Both the position numbers and the translations under genes were made by a program. A DNA stretch of 64,000 bases, from contig DYPH01000005.1 in assembly GCA_020720045.1 (NCBI GenBank), positions 32,794-96,793 of the forward strand, read 5' to 3'. The DNA comes from Sorangium cellulosum. Lineage in GTDB: Bacteria; Myxococcota_A; Polyangia; Polyangiales; Polyangiaceae. Every line of letters starts with the position of its first letter. Positions within the stretch are counted from its first letter, which is position 1. The notes under the pieces were generated by a model. It was not told the origin of the DNA and did not search any database. It was given only the letters and a program-made list of their open reading frames with translations. This document shows, piece after piece, positions 10,959 to 18,749 of this stretch.

Positions 10959-12539
10959 GTGGTAGCACGCGCCGCTGTGGTGAGCGAACTCCGCCCAACG
11001 CTTGCGCCGGTCGCGAAAAAAGCGCTGCTCGCCCAGCTCGTTGCCGGCTTGAGTCATGCCGTGTTGGCGGGCGGGGCAGCGGCCGCTGTGCGTGCCTTCG
11101 TCGGCGGCGATGCGGTGCCTCCACGCAATCCGCTCCCGCCGCTTCTCCTTGCTGGGGTAGGTGCATTATGCAAATTGTTTGCAACGGCTCTCGCCGTTCG
11201 TCGCGAGCGAACGTTTGCCGTTACGGCGGAGACGGAGCTTCGAGTCCGGCTGTTTCGTGGTGGTCTTGAGGCGCTTCGTCGCGGGGAAATCACCGCAGAG
11301 CGGCTCGCAGCGATGCTTGTCGAGGAGCCGCGGCTGCTCGTCGCGGAGGCCTATCTCCCGGGGCTTTTGGTCCCGCGCCGACTCGCCGCGCTCGTCCCGC
11401 TCTTGGTCGTTGGCGTCGCGTTTTTTCCGCGTGCGGTGCCGCTGGCGATCCTTCCGGTGGCGATGCTTGTCGGCGTCGTCGCCCTCTTTCGACGGGTGGT
11501 GCGGCGGCGCGCAGAAGATGCTGCAATCGTTCGAAGTAATCGCCTGGAAGCGACCTTGGACTGCGCGCGGCATGCCCTCCTCTTCGCTGCGTTCGGCCGG
11601 ACGGCCGAGGCGGAGCAGGCCTTTCGAAAAGACGGTGACCGCCTCGCCACCGCGGAAGGGGGTGTCGACGCGATCGCTGCGGCACTGTCTGGCGCAAACG
11701 AGTTCCTGGCCATCGTTGTCGTCGCGGTGTTTGCCGGATTTGCAGGGGGGGCCGCCGTCCGTGGGCTGCTTCCGGCCCTCGTCCCGTTTGTGCTCGCCTA
11801 TCGCCCCATCAAGGAACTTGCGGAGACCCGCCTCGACCTCGCCCGCGGGCGCCTTCGTGCCGAGCGATTGCGCCCCTGGCTTTCTGGGGCTGCCGCGCTC
11901 GTGACGCCCGTCGATGACGCCGTCTTGTCGGTGCAAGCTGCTCTAATCCTTGAAGATATTCGGCCGGCGCACGGCCGTTTTTCGCCGCTCTCTGGGGTGA
12001 TCCCCTTTGGGCGCGTCGTTGCGCTATGCGGCCCGACCGGCATCGGGAAGTCTTCGCTCTTTGCCCAACTCCTCGGCTTCGCTGCGGGCGTAGGACGCGT
12101 GTCCTACGGGGCGAGGCGGGCGCCGCCAGCCGCGGTTTTTGCATGGATGCCGCAGGACGGCGCCGTCTTCGCAGGGTCAACCGCCGAGAACCTCTTCCAC
12201 GAAACGTGGCCGAACGCCGTTCCAAGGCCGGAAGGGCTCACTCTCGACGCGGCCATCGGCGCCGGCGGGCGGACCCTCTCGGGCGGCGAACGCCAGTGGA
12301 TCGCCTTCGCGCGCGCGGTCGCTTCCCGCGCCCCGGTACTGCTGCTTGATGAGCCTACCGCCGCCATGGATCCGGTCGCTGAGCAGGCGTTCGTCGACGT
12401 CGTTGCGGCGCTTCGGGGGACTCGGACGATCGTCCTAATCACCCACCGAGGGGCGACGGCGGCAGTGGCGGATGAGGTCTGGAACCTCCGGTTGGACCCG
12501 GAAAATAGAGGGGATGCGCTTTTGGACGGGGGCGGGTAG
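10959..12539 (+). CDS. ABC exporter half-transporter (membrane domain fused to ATPase)
   Basis: A 526-residue protein with a hydrophobic N-terminal half (helices near residues 20-80 and 130-165, and around 240-275) followed by a nucleotide-binding domain. The ATPase motifs are Walker A GPTGIGKSS at 358-366, signature LSGGERQ near 440 and Walker B VLLLDEP near 465, then the switch His in LITHRG. The arrangement is that of exporters such as CydC/CydD or MsbA half-molecules, but the substrate cannot be told and there is no partner half in the window, so it would act as a homodimer or with a distant subunit. The GTG at 10959 is a weak choice; GTG at 10977 or 10980 is possible. The next gene starts 13 bases after the stop. 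Confidence 0.82.
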   Translation: MVARAAVVSELRPTLAPVAKKALLAQLVAGLSHAVLAGGAAAAVRAFVGGDAVPPRNPLPPLLLAGVGALCKLFATALAVRRERTFAVTAETELRVRLFRGGLEALRRGEITAERLAAMLVEEPRLLVAEAYLPGLLVPRRLAALVPLLVVGVAFFPRAVPLAILPVAMLVGVVALFRRVVRRRAEDAAIVRSNRLEATLDCARHALLFAAFGRTAEAEQAFRKDGDRLATAEGGVDAIAAALSGANEFLAIVVVAVFAGFAGGAAVRGLLPALVPFVLAYRPIKELAETRLDLARGRLRAERLRPWLSGAAALVTPVDDAVLSVQAALILEDIRPAHGRFSPLSGVIPFGRVVALCGPTGIGKSSLFAQLLGFAAGVGRVSYGARRAPPAAVFAWMPQDGAVFAGSTAENLFHETWPNAVPRPEGLTLDAAIGAGGRTLSGGERQWIAFARAVASRAPVLLLDEPTAAMDPVAEQAFVDVVAALRGTRTIVLITHRGATAAVADEVWNLRLDPENRGDALLDGGG

Positions 12540-12551
12540 CGTCCGTCGGCG

Positions 12552-13883
12552 ATGGGACCCATGCAACGTTTGCCGCCGTACGCGCCAGGAATTCAGCGGA
12601 TTCGGGCGCTTGCGATAGCCGTCTTTCTCGGGGGGACCGGGTGCGGATCGGCGCTTTCGGGGCTGGCGAGTCGTGGCGACTATCCCGCGCTCGCCCCGAA
12701 GCTCGGCGCCCGGCAAGCGGCCGGCGATTTGGGCGATCGGGAGGCGCGGGTCCTTGCGCACGCCGTCCTTCGTTACGAAGTCGGGGCCGCCCGAAAAGAA
12801 GCCGTTTCCGCACTCGCAAGCTGCGCCGCAGGGGCCGAGGAGGAACTCGAGACGATCGCGGCTGGCGATGACGACGCCGCCGCCGATGCGGCGATGCTTC
12901 TTCTGGAGCTCGACGCCTACGTGGTCGGGAAGGCCCGCGAACACCTGCAAGATACACGGGATGGTTTTCGTGCCGTTGCCGCGCGTACGCTCGAAAGCGA
13001 TGGCGCCGGAGCCGACCGTCGGAAAGCGTTCGTCGATCCGGCGGGGCGGGTGCGTTTGGCGGCGTTTCGTGCAGCGATCGAAGCGGCCGACCCCGAAGAC
13101 TATTTGGCGCTGAGCGAGGCGGTCCTTAAGGAGCCGTTGCCGCTCGCCCGTACGACTGCCCTACGGGCGCTGGTGCGCGGCCGTCACACCCCGGAAGCGA
13201 CGGTGGCTTTGCTCCGCGACCTCGTGAAACGCGCTCAAAAGGCCGAAATTCCGCTTGCGGAAGACGCCTACACCGCCTTCGCGCAGAGCCCCTTTTACGA
13301 GGCGGGCGGCCGCGAACTCTTGGAGCGCGGTTTCGCCAACGAGGTGACGCCGCCGACGATCGCCGGTGCCATCGCCGTGCTCCGCCTCGGCCGCGACGCC
13401 CTTCAAGCGCCCGCGACGGCGCTCCTCACGCGTGCGCTTCGCGATGGTTCGGAGCGGGAACAGCGTTTCGTCTACGCGGCGGCGCCACGGCCCTTTGCCG
13501 GCGAACTTTTCGCCGCGGCAAAAGTCCATGCAGTTTCCACCGATCGTCCGCTTGCGGTCCTCGCGCTCGGGGTGCTCGCCGATTCGGGCACCACCGCGGA
13601 GCGGGCCGACGCCCTCGATCGCCTCATCGCCTACGCGAAGCCGCTCCCGGAAGCGCCACGAGATCCGGTTGCACGCGCCGCGCGGGGGGACCTTGCGCGC
13701 CGAAAGGTGATGGCGGTTCAGCAATGGCTTGAGGGCGACTTGCACGGCGACACTGCTGCAAAATTTGCGGCGCTCTCCGGCCTCGTCAGCCTCGATCGGA
13801 GCGCCCGCGCGGCGCCGCTCCTCGCCGATGGTGAGCGGTCGGTGCGCCTCGCAACCGCCTGCGCGCTCGTCCGCGAGCACTGA
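12552..13883 (+). CDS. Lipoprotein with HEAT-like helical repeats
   Basis: A 443-residue protein of unknown function. The signal FLGGTGC gives a good lipobox. The rest is alternating Ala/Leu/Arg-rich helix pairs (for example ARTLESDGAGADRRKAFVDP, ALRALVRGRH, KFAALSGLVSLDRSARAAP, SVRLATACALV) that resemble HEAT or Armadillo repeats, which usually form protein-binding scaffolds. No catalytic motif was seen. It is probably cotranscribed with the preceding ABC transporter, and so may be an envelope partner of it; that is inference from spacing. Confidence 0.65.
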   Translation: MGPMQRLPPYAPGIQRIRALAIAVFLGGTGCGSALSGLASRGDYPALAPKLGARQAAGDLGDREARVLAHAVLRYEVGAARKEAVSALASCAAGAEEELETIAAGDDDAAADAAMLLLELDAYVVGKAREHLQDTRDGFRAVAARTLESDGAGADRRKAFVDPAGRVRLAAFRAAIEAADPEDYLALSEAVLKEPLPLARTTALRALVRGRHTPEATVALLRDLVKRAQKAEIPLAEDAYTAFAQSPFYEAGGRELLERGFANEVTPPTIAGAIAVLRLGRDALQAPATALLTRALRDGSEREQRFVYAAAPRPFAGELFAAAKVHAVSTDRPLAVLALGVLADSGTTAERADALDRLIAYAKPLPEAPRDPVARAARGDLARRKVMAVQQWLEGDLHGDTAAKFAALSGLVSLDRSARAAPLLADGERSVRLATACALVREH

Positions 13884-13915
13884 CCGCGCGACCGCCCGCC
13901 GCGCAGAAGTTGCGT

Positions 13916-13932
13916 GTGACGCAACGTGACGT
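13916..13932. promoter_or_regulatory. Paired GTGACG half-sites upstream of the YceI gene
   Basis: GTGACG occurs at 13916-13921 and again at 13926-13931, about one helical turn apart, roughly 50 bases before the YceI start. A similar pair lies before the ECF sigma gene (41526-41544). A regulator-binding role is inferred only from this spacing. Confidence 0.25.
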
Positions 13933-13981
13933 GCGTCGTCGTTCGCTTTGCACGGGGCTGTCAACGCCGTACGAAGGGCTC

Positions 13982-14632
13982 ATGAAGACGCACAACACGT
14001 TCCTCCTTCTTGGTGCCCTCTCCCTTTCAGCGACCGCGTTCGCGTGCAGCAAGGACGACACGAAGGCGAAGGCGACCGTCGATGAGGCGAAGGCGACCCC
14101 GGCGACGACAGGTGCCACAACGGCCAAGCGCGAGCAGCTCCTGGTGACTCAGGATGTCGGCAAAGTCGGCTTCGTCGGGCGCAAGGTGACCGGCCAGCAC
14201 GAGGGGAAATTTGAGAAGTTCACCGGCACCCTCGACCTCGATCCGGCGGCGCCCGAGAAGAGCAAGATCGCCCTTGATATCGACCTTTCTTCAGCAAAGA
14301 CTGACGATCCGAAGCTCGATAAGCACCTCGCGTCGCCCGACTTCTTTGACGCCGCCAAGTTCGCAAAGGCGACCTTTGAGAGCACAGAAATCAAGGTTGG
14401 CGGTGCAAATGGTGCGACCCATACCGTGACCGGAAATCTCGATTTCCACGGTGCCAAGAAGAGCCTCACGTTCCCGGTGACCGTCGCGGTGACGGGCGAG
14501 AAGGTGACCGTGAAGGGCGATTTTACGTTGAATTGCAAAGACTTCGGCGTGACGTTTCCGGGAATGCCCGACAACCTGATCAAGGACGACGTCACCGTCG
14601 CGATCGATCTCAGCATCCCGCGCAAGAAGTAG
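13982..14632 (+). CDS. YceI-family lipoprotein
   Basis: A 216-residue periplasmic lipocalin-like protein; family members bind isoprenoid-type ligands. The signal MKTHNTFLLLGALSLSATAFAC ends in a workable lipobox, followed by a Lys/Thr/Ala linker. The YceI core is clear: VGKVGFVGRKVTGQHEGKF, KFTGTLDLDP, LDKHLASPDFFDAAKFAKAT and GNLDFHGAKKSLTFPV, all in order. The ATG at 13982 is the only Met giving a signal peptide. Downstream is a strong terminator and then a copy of the dispersed palindrome. Confidence 0.9.
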   Translation: MKTHNTFLLLGALSLSATAFACSKDDTKAKATVDEAKATPATTGATTAKREQLLVTQDVGKVGFVGRKVTGQHEGKFEKFTGTLDLDPAAPEKSKIALDIDLSSAKTDDPKLDKHLASPDFFDAAKFAKATFESTEIKVGGANGATHTVTGNLDFHGAKKSLTFPVTVAVTGEKVTVKGDFTLNCKDFGVTFPGMPDNLIKDDVTVAIDLSIPRKK

Positions 14633-14653
14633 TCTCGACGCTCGTGATGGCGA

Positions 14654-14687
14654 AAAGCCCCTTTCTGGGTTTCCAGAAAGGGGCTTT
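14654..14687. terminator. Strong intrinsic terminator after the YceI gene
   Basis: A perfect 15-bp stem, 14654-14668 with 14673-14687 (AAAGCCCCTTTCTGG and its complement), encloses a GTTT loop and is followed by GTTTT. The A-run on the other side lets it also serve the convergent MATE gene. Confidence 0.92.
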
Positions 14688-14701
14688 GTTTTATCTCCAT
14701 C

Positions 14702-14750
14702 CGTGCTCGCCGTTTCCTCACCGCCTACGGCGTTTCCGGGCGGACGAGCA
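14702..14750. repeat. Third copy of the dispersed palindromic repeat
   Basis: This 49-base core matches the cores of the tandem units at 5640-5757 except for one G-to-T change in the inner stem. It lies just beyond the YceI terminator and 20 bases from the stop codon of the convergent MATE gene, so again in a tail-to-tail gap. Confidence 0.88.
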
Positions 14751-14770
14751 GCTGCGGATCGGCGCGTGCG

Positions 14771-16195
14771 CTAGAGTCTGATCGCCTTCCAACTATCGCC
14801 GCGGAACTTCTGCGCCATGACCGCCGCCGCGCACACCGAATAGACGACGGCGGCCATCCACATGCCGGTGAGACCGAGAGGCGTCTTCAAGGACAGGTAC
14901 CAGGAGAGCGGCACGAGGATCCCGAAGATGAGGACGAGCTGGGCCGCCGCGACGAACTTCGTCGATCCGGCGCCGAACAGCGCTTCGCTCAGGATCAGCG
15001 CGACGGCGATGAGTGGGGTCGCCACGCCCATCATGCGGAGCGGCGTCAGCATCGCTGCGCGGACTGCCTCCGAATGCGTCATGATGGAAATGATCTGTTG
15101 GGGGAACAGGACCCCAACAAACAGTCCGACGACGCCGAAGACGACGAGACCGATGCGCACCGACGTCCAGCCGAAACGCGACGCGAGATCGGGGCGTTTT
15201 GCGCCGAGGGATTGAGAAACGAACGTCGCCGTCGCCGCCCCAAATGCGAGGCAGGCGGTGAAGATCAGCTTCATGATGCCGACGATGTTGGTCGTCGCGG
15301 CGCCGTTGAGCGGCTCCTCGGCGCCGCAGCTTCCGTCGAATTTTTTGCCGCCGTCGAGGGTCGCCGAGAAGCTGTTGAAGAGTCCGAAACCGACCATCAT
15401 CACGATGGTTGCAAGTGCCGCCGGAGCTGCCAACTTTACCATGTCCCAGATGAGAGATCGGCTCACGTTCGAAAGACGGAACCAGCGGTATTTTCCTTGC
15501 TCGCGGGACGCGTAGAAGAGGACAATGAACAGCCCGATCCAGGTCGATGAAAATGCACCGACACCGGCGCCGGCCGCACCCATTGCAGGAGCACCGAACT
15601 TCCCGAAGATGAATATGTAACAAAAAGTTACATTAAAAATGTTCATCACGAGCGATGCGACAAGGTGGACGTAGGTCTTTCCGATTCCGTCGAAGAAGGC
15701 TTTGACACCGATCGTCGTCGCCATCGAGACGATCCCAAGAACTCGCCATTTTGAATAGGCATACGCCGTCTCGAGGACGTCCGGTCGCAGCTTCTGTGCG
15801 GAGAGGATCTTGTGCAGGGAGAGCGTCGCGATCCCCATCATGATGAGGCCGCCAACGACGCAGAATAGCAGGGCGTTCATGACGACTTGCCCGGCCCCTT
15901 CGAAGTCTTTCTCTGCGGCACGGCGTGCCGTGTACGTCTGAGTACCGACGCTAATTGCGGAGAGGGTTCCGCCAAAGAGCCAGACGGTTAGCAGCGACGG
16001 GAGGAGCGCAGCCTGGGCGGTAGATGCATCGCAGGCAGGGAGCTTCGAAAAGAAGAGAATATCGATTTCATTGACGAGGCTCTGCAGGAGCATCGCGCCC
16101 ATCGTCGGGAGTGCCATCCTCAGCACGGCACGGATGGGGGTCTTGGAGAGTGCGTCTACATCGAGCGCACCTTGCATCGTCGGGGGGGCTGCCAC
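14771..16195 (-). CDS. MATE-family multidrug/toxin efflux protein
   Basis: A 474-residue inner-membrane antiporter with about 12 predicted helices in two halves. The first half begins IRAVLRMALPTMGAMLLQSL with LVNEIDILFFSKL, the usual MATE opening; the second half begins LIWDMVKLAAPAALATIVMM with LIFTACLAFGAATATFVSQS, the repeated family signature including the GAATATFVSQ segment. Residues about 274-300 form an unusual hydrophilic loop with two Cys (KFDGSCGAEE). GTG at 16195 has AAGGA seven bases upstream and is preferred to ATG at 16177. It is divergent from the CpoB-like gene. Confidence 0.9.
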   Translation of the reverse strand: MAAPPTMQGALDVDALSKTPIRAVLRMALPTMGAMLLQSLVNEIDILFFSKLPACDASTAQAALLPSLLTVWLFGGTLSAISVGTQTYTARRAAEKDFEGAGQVVMNALLFCVVGGLIMMGIATLSLHKILSAQKLRPDVLETAYAYSKWRVLGIVSMATTIGVKAFFDGIGKTYVHLVASLVMNIFNVTFCYIFIFGKFGAPAMGAAGAGVGAFSSTWIGLFIVLFYASREQGKYRWFRLSNVSRSLIWDMVKLAAPAALATIVMMVGFGLFNSFSATLDGGKKFDGSCGAEEPLNGAATTNIVGIMKLIFTACLAFGAATATFVSQSLGAKRPDLASRFGWTSVRIGLVVFGVVGLFVGVLFPQQIISIMTHSEAVRAAMLTPLRMMGVATPLIAVALILSEALFGAGSTKFVAAAQLVLIFGILVPLSWYLSLKTPLGLTGMWMAAVVYSVCAAAVMAQKFRGDSWKAIRL

Positions 16196-16265
16196 GGCCG
16201 TTCCTTAACAAGGTTCCCGGCTCGACGTCCGCGCTTCTTCGGCGGCTGTGGTATTCCAGCGGGCG

Positions 16266-17060
16266 ATGAAGTCGCGCGCGCTCCTCCTCCCCCTCCTTTT
16301 GACCCTCGGCACCGGCTGTTTTGTACGACAGAAGGAGTTTCAGGCGCTCGAAACCGAGACCCACGAGAAAGGGGTGATCCTCACGCGGGTCGCCAAGGAG
16401 AATGAGACCCTCCGCCAAGATCTGGAAGCGCTGCGCCAGCGCCTCGACAATGCGCTAAAGGCCAATGCCGATAGTGGCTCCGGTCAATCGGCGATCAGTG
16501 ATCAACTTGCGCAGGCCCGCGGCAAGAATGATGAACTCGCCCATCAGGTCGAGGAGCTCCACAAGGAACTCTCCCAGAGCCGCACCGAAGTGAGCGCCAG
16601 GCTCGATGAGCTGAAGCGGGGCCAAACGCCGGTCGGCCCGCCGCCCGTTTCGGTGCCGCAAGACAAGAAGGCCCACGCCGCCGTCGTCAAAGACGCCTGG
16701 GAGCGCAAAGACTGGAACGCCCTCCGCCAGCTCGGACCCGAGTACGCCGTGCGTTATGCGACCGACGATTTCGCCGATGATGCATTGTATTATGTCGGAG
16801 ATGGCGAATTGAAGGACAACCGGCCGGGCTCGGCGCTTGGCTGGTTCAATCGCGTCCTTCGCGGCTATTCAAAGTCGAACCTCCTCGGCCCGACGCTGCT
16901 CGGGATGGGGGATGGCTACCTCGCGCTCCACGACTGCGAGAACGGAAAGCTCGCCTTCAGTGCCGCCGAAAGCCGCTTCCCGAAGGACGCCGTCGGGAAA
17001 GAGGCGAAGGCGAGGCTCATCAAGATCGCGCAGAATCCGCCGGGCCTCTGCGCGAAGTAG
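16266..17060 (+). CDS. CpoB/YbgF-like coiled-coil and TPR lipoprotein
   Basis: A 264-residue lipoprotein (LLTLGTGC lipobox). Residues about 25-125 are a heptad-rich coiled coil (KEFQALETETHEKG, ENETLRQDLEALRQRLDNAL, LAHQVEELHKELSQSR), followed by a Pro-rich hinge and a C-terminal TPR-like domain (about 140-260) with DDALYYVGDGEL and GWFNRVLRGYSKS. This order matches CpoB, which links outer-membrane constriction to wall synthesis through Tol-Pal. No tol genes are nearby, so a Tol-Pal role is inference. Start ATG at 16266 gives the best signal peptide. The convergent gene ends ten bases past its stop. Confidence 0.72.
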   Translation: MKSRALLLPLLLTLGTGCFVRQKEFQALETETHEKGVILTRVAKENETLRQDLEALRQRLDNALKANADSGSGQSAISDQLAQARGKNDELAHQVEELHKELSQSRTEVSARLDELKRGQTPVGPPPVSVPQDKKAHAAVVKDAWERKDWNALRQLGPEYAVRYATDDFADDALYYVGDGELKDNRPGSALGWFNRVLRGYSKSNLLGPTLLGMGDGYLALHDCENGKLAFSAAESRFPKDAVGKEAKARLIKIAQNPPGLCAK

Positions 17061-17070
17061 CGCCGGTTCC

Positions 17071-17946
17071 TCAGCGCGTTGCGCGCACTGCGAGCCACGT
17101 CAACCGATCGATGCCCGTGCCGTCGTCGGTCGTGACGGCGGTCCCAGCGCCGTTGGCGTGGCCGCTGGCGACCGTTCGAAAGCGGCCGGGCATTTCCTGG
17201 GAACCTTCGAAGACGTCTTCCATGACTGCAAATTCAACGGGCGTCCCGGGAGGGAATACTGTTGTTTGAATGGTGACCAAAATCGGCTTTGAAGGTTTCG
17301 CCTTGAAGGGCCCAAGCGCGACACGCAGGGGCGCCCCCGGAGCGATGTCGGCCGCCTGCCCGGGAGCGACGATCGCCTGGCGAAACATTCGCCCTTCCTG
17401 CTCGTCGGCGAAATCTTCGAAGGGGAGATCCCAGGACGTTCCTGAAGGAATACCGAGAGTAACGGCTCCGCTCGTGAGCGCGCCCCCAATGCCATCTTCC
17501 GGCAGCCGTACTGCACCGTCGGCAAAGCGCGGGAGCACGATCGGTGGGAGAGCCAGCACCGCCGACGTGGGATCTTGACCGCTGAGCGGGACATACAATC
17601 CGGCAAAAAAGGGGCGCCCATTGGCAGAGACTGCGTACTTGTTGCGGGAAAGAAAGGCATTTACGGCGATGCGATAGTCGCCACTTGCCGCCGTTGTTCC
17701 GCCGAAACAGACGGTCCCGCACGCGGTGACGGCGGCCGCTTCGAGGGGCGCCGCAGTGCTGTCGACCACCGTACCGGTCACCGCTTCCAAGCAGGTCGTC
17801 GCGGAAGTGCCGTCGCTCGACGGGGCTTCGGCGCAGGCGATCGGACCGGCGTCGCTGCCTCTTTTTTCGGGCGTCGCCTCCGCCCCCTCCGAGCAGGCGA
17901 AGAGGTCGAAGGCGAAGAAGAGCGCGCTGCGGGCGAAGCGTGGCAT
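17071..17946 (-). CDS. Lipoprotein with carboxypeptidase-regulatory-like domain
   Basis: A 291-residue exported protein, function unknown. MPRFARSALFFAFDLFAC is a lipoprotein signal. After a Ser/Thr linker, VTGTVVDSTAAPLEAAAVT and the following SGDYRIAVNA have the form of a CarboxypepD_reg/Ig-like surface domain; the rest is beta-rich. The start is placed at ATG 17946, which has GGGGAGGA almost touching the ATG; ATG at 17991 would extend into the divergent redoxin gene region. Probably a surface adhesive or accessory lipoprotein. Confidence 0.6.
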   Translation of the reverse strand: MPRFARSALFFAFDLFACSEGAEATPEKRGSDAGPIACAEAPSSDGTSATTCLEAVTGTVVDSTAAPLEAAAVTACGTVCFGGTTAASGDYRIAVNAFLSRNKYAVSANGRPFFAGLYVPLSGQDPTSAVLALPPIVLPRFADGAVRLPEDGIGGALTSGAVTLGIPSGTSWDLPFEDFADEQEGRMFRQAIVAPGQAADIAPGAPLRVALGPFKAKPSKPILVTIQTTVFPPGTPVEFAVMEDVFEGSQEMPGRFRTVASGHANGAGTAVTTDDGTGIDRLTWLAVRATR

Positions 17947-18016
17947 TCCTCCCCTACGGAGCGCCGTCGGGCTGGTTTCATGAAACGACATCGCCCGCGA
18001 GGCCGTAGCGCCCTTC

Positions 18017-18691
18017 ATGCAGACACGCCTCGTCGCTCTCCCCCTTGCCGCGCTTGCGCTCGTCGTCGTCGCTTGCAGCGCAGAAAATCCTGAAATAGCA
18101 GACGAAGTTCCGGCACCGCCCCCCGTCGCGTCGTCGCCCGCCGTCGATGGCGGAGCTCCCCGCGACGCGGCCTCAACGCCGACCCCTTCCCCGGCGACGC
18201 CGGACGGGTGGGGGGCCGCGGCGTGCCCCGCCGCGGCGGGCGACGGGTTTGCGGTCGGCGATGTGCTCGGGGAGGTGCCCGTGCGCGATTGTCTGACCGG
18301 AGAGACCGCCTCCCTCAAAGAGGTTTGTGGCGCATCGGCAACATGGATTTTCGCAGCCCATACCCACTGTCCAACCTGCCAAGCGACGGCTGGCTACACC
18401 GATGACGTTGCGAACGCGCTTGCCAGCAAGAACGTGGCAACTGTCCAGCTCGTCTACGACGACAATGGCACTTCCTGCGCGAAGTGGCGCGACGCCTACA
18501 AGCTTGGAGGCTCCCCTCACATCCGCGTCTACGAGGACAAGAACGGCCAAGCGTTCAACCTCCTCAAGAAGTCCAACTACACGGCAGCGCACGTATTTTT
18601 GAATAAGGATCGAAAGATCACCTTCAAGGAGCACGGGCTCTCCAAGGCGAATGTTCTCGCCCGCGTCGAAGAAGCGTTGGTCGCCCCCTAA
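18017..18691 (+). CDS. Thioredoxin-fold (redoxin) lipoprotein with CPTC motif
   Basis: A 224-residue envelope lipoprotein (LALVVVAC lipobox), then a Pro/Ala linker. Residues about 75-220 have a thioredoxin-like fold: FAVGDVLGEVPVRDCLTG, then WIFAAHTHCPTCQATAGY, where CPTC is the redox pair, and later PHIRVYEDKNGQ around a cis-Pro-like position. It probably keeps disulfides or other thiols of exported proteins in order, like TlpA/ResA; the partner is unknown. ATG at 18017 is the first codon with a signal peptide. A terminator follows immediately. Confidence 0.75.
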   Translation: MQTRLVALPLAALALVVVACSAENPEIADEVPAPPPVASSPAVDGGAPRDAASTPTPSPATPDGWGAAACPAAAGDGFAVGDVLGEVPVRDCLTGETASLKEVCGASATWIFAAHTHCPTCQATAGYTDDVANALASKNVATVQLVYDDNGTSCAKWRDAYKLGGSPHIRVYEDKNGQAFNLLKKSNYTAAHVFLNKDRKITFKEHGLSKANVLARVEEALVAP

Positions 18692-18696
18692 ATGAC

Positions 18697-18728
18697 GAAA
18701 GCCTCCTGCATCGCTGCAGAGGGCTTTC
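18697..18728. terminator. Intrinsic terminator between convergent genes
   Basis: GAAAGCC at 18697-18703 pairs with GGCTTTC at 18722-18728, with an inner CTGCA/TGCAG stem and one non-paired step. The T-run is short and interrupted, so it is only a moderate terminator on the plus strand. Confidence 0.6.
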
Positions 18729-18749
18729 ATCATTTCGCCTTCTGAAGGA